DNA of 64,000 bases from Marinifilaceae bacterium (GTDB taxonomy: Bacteria > Bacteroidota > Bacteroidia > Bacteroidales > Marinifilaceae), in contig JAFGYE010000027.1 in assembly GCA_016936255.1 (NCBI GenBank), positions 1 through 64,000 of the forward strand. The letters run 5' to 3'. Of this stretch, positions 57,538 through 64,000 are shown piece after piece; position 1 is the stretch's first letter, and every line of letters begins with the position of its first letter. The notes under the pieces were generated by a model, which worked only from the letters and a program-made list of their open reading frames with translations, had not been told where the DNA came from and did not search any database. The position numbers and the translations under genes are program-made.

Positions 57538-59694
57538 ATGAAAGTGTATCAATCAAATGAAATTAAAAACATCGCCCTCATTGGCAATGCCGGCTCGGGT
57601 AAAACTACCCTTGCTGAAGCAATGCTATTTGAAGGCGGTGTTATTACAAGACGCGGAAACGTGGAAGATAATAGCACCGTTTCTGATTACAACCCTGTAG
57701 AACACGAATATAAGAACTCTGTTTTTTCAACAGTTCTTTACACAGAGTGGTTAGGAAAGAAGATTAATTTTATAGATACTCCCGGCGCAGATGATTTTTC
57801 CGGAGGAGTTATTTCAGCCCTTAACGTTGTTGACACAGGCTTAATGCTTATTAATGCTGTAAATGGTGTTGAAGTAGGCACCGAAATTATAGGCCGCAGA
57901 GCCGCTGATTTAAATAAACCTTTGATATTTGTTATTAATCAACTCGATCATGACAAAGCTAATTTTGAGCTGTGCATTGAATCAGCCAAAACTAATTTTG
58001 GGAACAAAGTTTCAATCGTACAATATCCCGTAAACGTTGGCGTAAATTTTAATGCTCTTATTGATGTCCTAAAAATGAAAATGTACCAATGGGGGCCTGA
58101 CGGAGGAGAACCGGAAATACTTCCAATACCGGACACTGAAATTGACAAGGCCAATGAACTGCACAATGAACTTGTTGAATCGGCCGCGGAAAATGATGAA
58201 GCGCTAATGGAACTTTATTTTGAAAAAGGGACTTTAACAGAAGATGAAATGAGAACCGGAATGAAAAAAGGAATGATCGCATGTGATTTCTTTCCTGTTT
58301 TCTGCGTTTCAGCGAAAAAAGATATGGGAGTGCGTCGCTTAATGGAATTCATTGGAAACATAGTTCCCTATGTAACAGAAATGCCTGCCATACCAACAGT
58401 GAGCGGAAGAGAAGCAAAATGCGACCCTAATGCCCCAACTTCAGCTTTCGTATTTAAAACATCTATAGAACCCCATATTGGAGAAGTAAGTTACTTTAAA
58501 GTTATATCAGGAAGAATTAAAGAAGGTGACGATTTAATCAATATTAATAACAACATAAAAGAAAGAGTTTCCCAACTGTATGTTATTGCAGGTCGAAACA
58601 GAGAGAGAGTTAGTGAGCTTGTTGCCGGCGATATCGGCGCAACTGTGAAATTGAAAAACACGAAAAACAATCATACATTAAATTGTAAAGATTGTGATTT
58701 TGTATACAAGGACATCAAATTTCCTGAACCAAAATACAGAACCGCAGTAAAAGCTAAAGATGATGCTGATGATGAAAAACTAGGAGAACTTCTACATAGA
58801 ATGCACGAAGAAGACCCTACAATAACAATAGAATATTCAAAAGAACTAAAACAAATCATATTGCACGGACAGGGTGAATTCCATATGAATACCCTTAAAT
58901 GGAGATTAAGTCATAACGATCATATTGAAATTGAGTTTCTAACTCCTAAAATTCCTTATCGAGAGACAATCACCAAACTTGCTCAGGCAGATTATCGCCA
59001 CAAAAAACAATCCGGAGGATCTGGTCAATTTGGAGAAGTTCACATGATCATTGAACCATACACAGAAGGGATGCCTGATCCTGCAATGTACAAAATTGAT
59101 GGGAAAGAAATGAAGGTAAACTTACGTAGCACTGATGTAACCAATTTAAGCTGGGGTGGGAAATTAGTTTTCTGCAACTGTATAGTTGGAGGTGCAATTG
59201 ATACCCGCTTTCTTCCAGCCATTCAAAAAGGTATTATGGAAAAGATGGATGAAGGCCCGCTTACAGGATCATATGCCAGAGATATCCGAGTAGTTGTTTA
59301 TGATGGTAAGATGCACGCAGTTGATTCCAATGAAATTTCATTTAGACTAGCAGGCCGACATGCTTTTAGCGCCGCTTTTAAAAATGCAGGACCTAAAATC
59401 CTTGAACCAATATATAATATTGAAGTATTGGTACCTGAAGACCGAATGGGTGATGTAATGAGCGATTTGCAATCTCGCCGTGCAATGATTATGGGCATGG
59501 AAGCTGAAAAAGGATTTCAAAAGATTCTAGCCAAAGTTCCTTTAAAGGAAATGAACAAATACTCTACTACGTTAAGTTCTTTAACCAGAGGCCGAGCTCA
59601 ATTTACCATGAAGTTTGACACCTACGAAAAAGTTCCAAACGAAGTTCAGGTTGAACTTTTAGCAGCTTACCAAGAAGAAACTGCTGAAGCATAA
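57538..59694 (+). CDS. fusA2: EF-G paralogue (EF-G2), likely GTPase-defective
   Basis: A 718-residue EF-G paralogue from the ATG at 57538 (MKVYQSNEIKNIALIGNAGS); the open frame upstream to 57424 is low-complexity and is excluded. The P-loop GNAGSGKTT is intact. G2 RGITI is not recognisable, G3 reads DTPGADDF with Ala84 in place of the catalytic His, and G4 is NQLD. Domains II-V are complete (SGGSGQFGEVHMIIEP, PILEPIYNIEVLVPEDRMGDVMSDLQSRR). In Bacteroides thetaiotaomicron an EF-G2 without GTPase activity supports translation during carbon starvation; this gene fits that group. It is divergent from the str operon and ends in a strong terminator. Confidence 0.9.
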   Translation: MKVYQSNEIKNIALIGNAGSGKTTLAEAMLFEGGVITRRGNVEDNSTVSDYNPVEHEYKNSVFSTVLYTEWLGKKINFIDTPGADDFSGGVISALNVVDTGLMLINAVNGVEVGTEIIGRRAADLNKPLIFVINQLDHDKANFELCIESAKTNFGNKVSIVQYPVNVGVNFNALIDVLKMKMYQWGPDGGEPEILPIPDTEIDKANELHNELVESAAENDEALMELYFEKGTLTEDEMRTGMKKGMIACDFFPVFCVSAKKDMGVRRLMEFIGNIVPYVTEMPAIPTVSGREAKCDPNAPTSAFVFKTSIEPHIGEVSYFKVISGRIKEGDDLININNNIKERVSQLYVIAGRNRERVSELVAGDIGATVKLKNTKNNHTLNCKDCDFVYKDIKFPEPKYRTAVKAKDDADDEKLGELLHRMHEEDPTITIEYSKELKQIILHGQGEFHMNTLKWRLSHNDHIEIEFLTPKIPYRETITKLAQADYRHKKQSGGSGQFGEVHMIIEPYTEGMPDPAMYKIDGKEMKVNLRSTDVTNLSWGGKLVFCNCIVGGAIDTRFLPAIQKGIMEKMDEGPLTGSYARDIRVVVYDGKMHAVDSNEISFRLAGRHAFSAAFKNAGPKILEPIYNIEVLVPEDRMGDVMSDLQSRRAMIMGMEAEKGFQKILAKVPLKEMNKYSTTLSSLTRGRAQFTMKFDTYEKVPNEVQVELLAAYQEETAEA

Positions 59695-59699
59695 CAAAA

Positions 59700-59725
59700 A
59701 AAAAGGCCTCATTCGAGGCCTTTTT
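59700..59725. terminator. bidirectional terminator (EF-G2 / T9SS cargo gene)
   Basis: A perfect 11-bp stem (AAAAAGGCCTC at 59700-59710, GAGGCCTTTTT at 59715-59725) with a 4-nt loop lies between two convergent genes. Confidence 0.92.
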
Positions 59726-59751
59726 CTATTTATACTTTATATCTCAATATC

Positions 59752-61110
59752 CTATTTTCTGATCAGCATAAAAGATCCTTTTTTAGTATATTTCTTTTTT
59801 TGTTCTTCTCTGCCCGTTGCTGTTATCACATAAAAGTAGGTTCCCGGAGTTGCCCACTTCCCGTTCAACTTTCCATTCCATCCACCATCAGGATCTCTCC
59901 ATTCATAAATAACTTTTCCCCAACGATTAAATATTGTCGCACTAAAACTTTTTAGGGATTGCGATTTCACCCTAAAAATATCATTTCTACCATCTCCGTT
60001 AGGTGTAAAAACATTTGGAACCTGCACCAAAGAAGTATCCACTACAATTGGTGTTCCTTCTGTCTTTAAATAAAACTCATCAATACATGTTTCCGGCCCT
60101 TTATCTGAAGATACGATTAGTTTCACATAGTAGTTACCTGGATGTAAATAAGTGTAAGCAATAGGCCCCTCATCTGTAATTATTCCATCAACAAGAAGAT
60201 TACTTTCAACAGTGGTGACATCTGCAACACGATCAAAATCCTGATAAAGGAACCATTCAAAATCATCAGCATTCACAGATTCGTTTCTGAACTCTACTTC
60301 CAAAGGAGCTTCGCCAGTCATCGGATCAACAGAAAATTCTGCTTTTACCTTATAGGTAGAAGTTGTTATTGCCACTGATTCAAAAATACAATTGTATTGA
60401 TCCTGCACAACAACAACATATTGACGTTCACCTTCAAAGGCATCCAAATCGATAAAACTTTTGTTTGTTTGCAAATAGGGCAACACACCCAAATTTTCGG
60501 CAGCACTTAAAATCACCTCAGAATTTCTCAGCATAGAAAATTTCACAACCCGATCCGTAGTTTCATCCAAAACACTTTTTAGATCTCCGGAATTACCTGA
60601 TCTAATATCATTATACTTTAAATCAACCGGAAGAAATGATGTCGTAAAATGCAATCCTACACAATCCATTAAAGTAAGCGTTAAACCCGGAGACGTATTA
60701 GAATTATTCAATACCCAAGCCTGATGTTCGAATGTTTCCAATCCCTTTTCAACAACAACCTTATATAGTCCGTCAGAAAGATTTGCAAGAACTGACTCGC
60801 TCTGGTTATTCTCAACAATTACCGGAATTGTAAAATCAGCTGTTCCAGAATCCCATTTTGTCCAGGTGAAAGTCCAGCCTGAAGTTCCATCATTAGAGAC
60901 TGCTTTTAATTCGCCAGCACCAGTACCTATATTGTCACAAAAAACAAAAACATCATCCTGTGGTGAACTCGTATACTGAGTTACCGAGCTATAACTTGCT
61001 GTTGATGCAGTAATCTGCGAGAAAATAGGATTAGACAAGATTGCAAAGATCACAAGAAGTGAATAGCGAAAAATGGTCATTGAATCTATTAAGTTGGACT
61101 TAATTCTCAT
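59752..61110 (-). CDS. secreted PKD-like protein with T9SS type B sorting domain
   Basis: A 452-residue exported protein. A signal peptide (about 12-32, ending IFSQ) is followed by a long beta-rich region of unknown family (about 35-255) and a PKD-like domain (about 258-345, APLEVEFRNESVNADDFEWFL and TYLHPGNYYVKLIVSS). The C-terminal gliding-motility-associated domain (about 365-452) has VPNVFTPNGDGRNDIF, IFNRWGKVIYEW and WNGKLNG..TPGTYFYVI. This last domain is the type B sorting signal read by the type IX secretion system, so the protein is probably surface-attached or released. The ATG at 61080 is an alternative start. Its role is unknown. Confidence 0.9.
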   Translation of the reverse strand: MRIKSNLIDSMTIFRYSLLVIFAILSNPIFSQITASTASYSSVTQYTSSPQDDVFVFCDNIGTGAGELKAVSNDGTSGWTFTWTKWDSGTADFTIPVIVENNQSESVLANLSDGLYKVVVEKGLETFEHQAWVLNNSNTSPGLTLTLMDCVGLHFTTSFLPVDLKYNDIRSGNSGDLKSVLDETTDRVVKFSMLRNSEVILSAAENLGVLPYLQTNKSFIDLDAFEGERQYVVVVQDQYNCIFESVAITTSTYKVKAEFSVDPMTGEAPLEVEFRNESVNADDFEWFLYQDFDRVADVTTVESNLLVDGIITDEGPIAYTYLHPGNYYVKLIVSSDKGPETCIDEFYLKTEGTPIVVDTSLVQVPNVFTPNGDGRNDIFRVKSQSLKSFSATIFNRWGKVIYEWRDPDGGWNGKLNGKWATPGTYFYVITATGREEQKKKYTKKGSFMLIRK

Positions 61111-61363
61111 AGTAATGTATGAATAGTTTTATGATATATCTGGAATTACAATATTAAAAAAATTAAGCCGTTTTTTCTATTATTAAACAATTATCTTTAT
61201 TTTCAAAATACACACATAGAGATAAACAGAACCAAGAAAAGGCTTTAGTAAGCCCCTTGACAATACCTTTTTAGAATCCTGATTTACTTCACACTAAATG
61301 CTCTTTATGGATTTAATTATGGAGTAATATTCAAAAAAAAGACGAAAGTTACGGTTCAAATAT

Positions 61364-61371
61364 TATTTTTG
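61364..61371 (+). promoter_or_regulatory. possible -7 element of pcrA
   Basis: TATTTTTG matches TAnnTTTG 32 bp before the helicase start codon, in a 293-bp gap between divergent genes. No well-placed TTG is seen. The rest of the gap shows no other feature. Confidence 0.35.
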
Positions 61372-61403
61372 AGCTTCGAAATAATTGGAAAGATAGAAAT
61401 AGA

Positions 61404-63722
61404 ATGGAATATTTAAATGAATTAAATCCGGTACAACGAGAAGCCGTTGAGAATATTAATGGAGCATCACTGGTTATTGCCGGAGCTGGGTCGGGCAAAA
61501 CAAGGGTCTTAACTTATCGGATTGCCCATCTTCTAAATCAGAAAATTCCTGCCTACTCTATTTTAGCTTTAACTTTTACCAATAAAGCCGCACGCGAAAT
61601 GAAAGAGAGGATCGGGAATCTTGTCGATCAACAGCAGTCTCAATCGCTTTGGATGGGAACATTTCACTCTATATTTTCGAAAATATTACGATACGAAGCC
61701 GAGCATTTGGGTTTTGATTCTAATTTTACAATTTACGATACTCAGGATTCGCGTAATCTGCTTAGAGCTATTATCAGAGAAATGCAGCTTGATGATAAAG
61801 TATACAAGGCAAATGAAGTTTTGAACCGAATATCATCAGCAAAAAATAATTTGGTCACTGCAAATGCTTATGCTCAAAACGCAGGCATTCAAAAAATTGA
61901 CTTGAGCAATCGCCGGCCGCTAATTTTTGAAATTTACAAAAAATACAGTCAGCGATGCCGGCAAGCCAATGCAATGGATTTTGATGATCTTTTATTGCAA
62001 ACCAATATCCTTTTTAAAACCAATCCGGAAATTTTAACCAAGTACCAAAACAAATTTAAATATGTTTTGGTTGATGAGTATCAGGATACCAATTACTCAC
62101 AATATTTAATTGTAAAAAAGCTAGCCGAAAACCACAAAAACGTATGTGTTGTAGGTGATGACGCTCAGAGTATCTATTCATTTCGCGGTGCTAAAATTGA
62201 AAACATACTCAATTTCAAAAACGACTATCCAAATTACAAGCTTTATAAGTTAGAACAGAATTACAGATCGACACAAAATATTGTAAATGCTGCAAATAGT
62301 GTTATTCATAAAAACCGTGATCAGATAAAAAAAGTATCCTTTTCGGAAAACGAAGAAGGAGAAAAAATAAAAGTTGTTAAAGCTCTTACCGATCACGAAG
62401 AGGGATATATTGTTGCCAATGCAATTTACGAAGAAAGAATGCGTGAACATCTTCAATATCAGGATTTTGCAATTCTCTACAGAACCAATGCTCAATCGCG
62501 GATTTTCGAAGAATCCTTACGCAAACTAAATTTGCCCTATAAAATATATGGCGGACTTTCCTTTTATCAGAGAAAAGAAATCAAGGATTTGCTTTCCTAT
62601 TTCCGCATGACGGTAAACCCTAATGATGAAGAAGCAATCAAAAGGGTGATTAACTATCCTAAAAGAGGAATTGGAGATACTACCGTTAGTAAACTGCAGG
62701 ATGCTGCCACCCAAAACGAATGCAGTATCTGGGATGTGATTTGTGGTCTGAACCAAAGACCCTACGGAATCAACTCCGGAACCATCTCGAAACTGATGAA
62801 ATTTGCAGCTTTAATCACTGATTTTCAAAAAAGAAAAGATACAGATTCAGCAATTGACTTAGCAAACCATATTGCGAAAACAACCGGTATTGTTCAGGAT
62901 CTTTATAATGACCGATCGCCTGAAGGAGTCTCCCGGCATGAAAATATTCAGGAACTGTTAAACGGTATTCAGGAATTTACACAAAACTCATTGGAAGAAG
63001 GCAACGAATTGCAATTGGCCAATTATCTGGAAGATGTTGCACTCTTAACCGATCAGGACAAAGATAAGGATGAAGACCGGAACAAAGTGACCTTAATGAC
63101 CATTCACTCGGCAAAAGGGCTGGAGTTTTCGCACCTGCATATCGTTGGATTGGAAGAGGATCTGTTTCCTTCACAGATGGCTACCAGTACACAGCAGGAA
63201 TTAGAAGAGGAACGCAGGCTGTTTTATGTTGCACTAACCAGGGCAGAAACCAAAGTCACCCTATCGTTTGCCAAATCTAGATACAAATGGGGAAACATGA
63301 GTTATCCCCGACCAAGTCGTTTTATCAATGAAATTGATGAAAAATATATAGATCTTCAATATGAATCGGAGCCTGATTTTTCCGGAGTCAGAAACGAAAA
63401 CTTTCACAGCAGCACCGATTCTGAAATCATAAGTCAACCAAAAAGATTCGAAGCAAAACAAAGTTTCTCAGCGAAACCAAAACTAAATCAACCCATTACC
63501 CGTAACAATACAAGTAGTAGTCAGGCTAATGACCCTAATTTTATCCCTTCCAATCCAGAACAGATACAATCAGGTATGATTGTAGAACATCAACGCTTTG
63601 GCAAAGGAAAAGTTTTGCAAATGGAAGGAAGCAAACCAAACATTAAAGCAACCGTATTTTTTCAAAATGTGGGCCAAAAACAGTTACTGCTAAAATTTGC
63701 AAAACTTAAAATTGTTGGATAA
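61404..63722 (+). CDS. pcrA: UvrD/PcrA-type ATP-dependent DNA helicase
   Basis: A 772-residue superfamily 1A helicase with all motifs in order: Q motif LNPVQREAV, motif I AGAGSGKTR, motif Ia TFTNKAAREMK, motif II VDEYQDTN, motif III VGDDAQSIYSFRGA, motif IV LEQNYRSTQNI, motif V TIHSAKGLEFSHLHIVGLEEDLFP and motif VI VALTRAETKVTLS. The C-terminal tail (about 715-772, GMIVEHQRFGKGKVLQMEG) is the PcrA-type tudor-like domain that contacts RNA polymerase. It works in nucleotide excision repair, replication and removal of stalled complexes. Confidence 0.97.
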   Translation: MEYLNELNPVQREAVENINGASLVIAGAGSGKTRVLTYRIAHLLNQKIPAYSILALTFTNKAAREMKERIGNLVDQQQSQSLWMGTFHSIFSKILRYEAEHLGFDSNFTIYDTQDSRNLLRAIIREMQLDDKVYKANEVLNRISSAKNNLVTANAYAQNAGIQKIDLSNRRPLIFEIYKKYSQRCRQANAMDFDDLLLQTNILFKTNPEILTKYQNKFKYVLVDEYQDTNYSQYLIVKKLAENHKNVCVVGDDAQSIYSFRGAKIENILNFKNDYPNYKLYKLEQNYRSTQNIVNAANSVIHKNRDQIKKVSFSENEEGEKIKVVKALTDHEEGYIVANAIYEERMREHLQYQDFAILYRTNAQSRIFEESLRKLNLPYKIYGGLSFYQRKEIKDLLSYFRMTVNPNDEEAIKRVINYPKRGIGDTTVSKLQDAATQNECSIWDVICGLNQRPYGINSGTISKLMKFAALITDFQKRKDTDSAIDLANHIAKTTGIVQDLYNDRSPEGVSRHENIQELLNGIQEFTQNSLEEGNELQLANYLEDVALLTDQDKDKDEDRNKVTLMTIHSAKGLEFSHLHIVGLEEDLFPSQMATSTQQELEEERRLFYVALTRAETKVTLSFAKSRYKWGNMSYPRPSRFINEIDEKYIDLQYESEPDFSGVRNENFHSSTDSEIISQPKRFEAKQSFSAKPKLNQPITRNNTSSSQANDPNFIPSNPEQIQSGMIVEHQRFGKGKVLQMEGSKPNIKATVFFQNVGQKQLLLKFAKLKIVG

Positions 63723-63817
63723 ATACGCTAACTATTTGTATTAAAAGAAGAAATCTGTTACATTTGCCTTGAGTTCTAAGATTTTCTGTAATTGTTTAGT
63801 TCATAAAAAACAATTCA

Positions 63818-64000
63818 TTAAAGCTTCTTTTCTACTTCGTTTAGTAAAACCAGTGAAATCTTAGATTCTTCAATAGTACTTATAACTATCTTCATTTTTT
63901 TTGTGCTATTGCATTGCATTCTGAACAGTTTGCCAAAATTACCTATCGTATAAAAAATAGTTATTACCAGATTAAAACAACAACAAAATAAATGGATTAT
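63818..64000 (-). CDS. open frame running off the right edge, unassigned
   Basis: On the minus strand the frame ending at TAA 63820-63818 is open to the window edge (60 codons), ending in KISLVLLNEVEKKL. It has no recognisable motif, and a hydrophobic stretch precedes an internal ATG. It could be the C-terminus of a real gene or chance in AT-rich DNA. Nothing else was found in the 278 bp after the helicase gene. Confidence 0.2.
   Translation of the reverse strand: MIHLFCCCFNLVITIFYTIGNFGKLFRMQCNSTKKMKIVISTIEESKISLVLLNEVEKKL

Overview
The window is a 64 kb piece of an AT-rich chromosome from a member of the Bacteroidota, probably a marine Bacteroidales/Marinilabiliales-type organism (the exact family is inference). 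The evidence is as follows. Promoters fit the Bacteroidota pattern TTG-N20-TAnnTTTG. Most genes lack a Shine-Dalgarno sequence. There is a mutY-ssb-gldE-gldD-PPTase cluster and a type IX secretion cargo protein. The ribosomal superoperon has no tuf between fusA and rpsJ and no adk between secY and map. Stand-alone families typical of the phylum are also present (DUF6261, PafA-like phosphatase, GTPase-defective-looking EF-G2). No rRNA, tRNA, CRISPR array, prophage or complete insertion sequence was found.

Layout: 1-346 holds a decayed or N-terminally truncated two-CW-domain gene. 410-8217 is a sugar or osmolyte utilisation locus: a minus-strand operon (TonB-dependent receptor, uridine-kinase-like P-loop kinase, GH13_18-type sucrose-phosphorylase-like enzyme, MFS transporter) facing a divergent LacI-family regulator, with a strong tandem operator between them. 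8365-15319 holds a PAS histidine kinase, an FAD-dependent dehydrogenase, DsbD, RNase G, a 30-residue AURKAIP1/COX24-type protein and an HU-type protein. 15471-19683 is mutY-ssb-gldE-gldD-PPTase. 19724-23462 holds a PafA-like phosphatase, a DUF190/CrcB fluoride pair and YchF. 23642-31515 holds a transglutaminase-like protein, a VWA protein, transketolase, an ECF sigma/TM protein/CpxP-like module and HisS.

31635-35189 is the least conventional part: two small membrane proteins, an unrecognised 426-residue protein flanked by 20-bp direct repeats, a 41/42-bp tandem array of hairpin-plus-poly(A) units, and a DUF6261 gene. 35270-39015 holds EttA, a single-domain response regulator and enolase. 39145-57130 is the str-S10-spc-alpha superoperon, 33 genes on the minus strand from rpsL to rplQ, driven by two promoters that fit the consensus well. 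57538-63722 holds an EF-G paralogue lacking the switch II histidine, a T9SS type B sorted protein and a PcrA/UvrD helicase.

Most of the window is core housekeeping. I do not see an unambiguous new defence or mobile system. The best leads are the phosphorylase/kinase locus, the 32.4-34.2 kb segment, the EF-G2 paralogue and a rare strong Shine-Dalgarno sequence in front of rplF.
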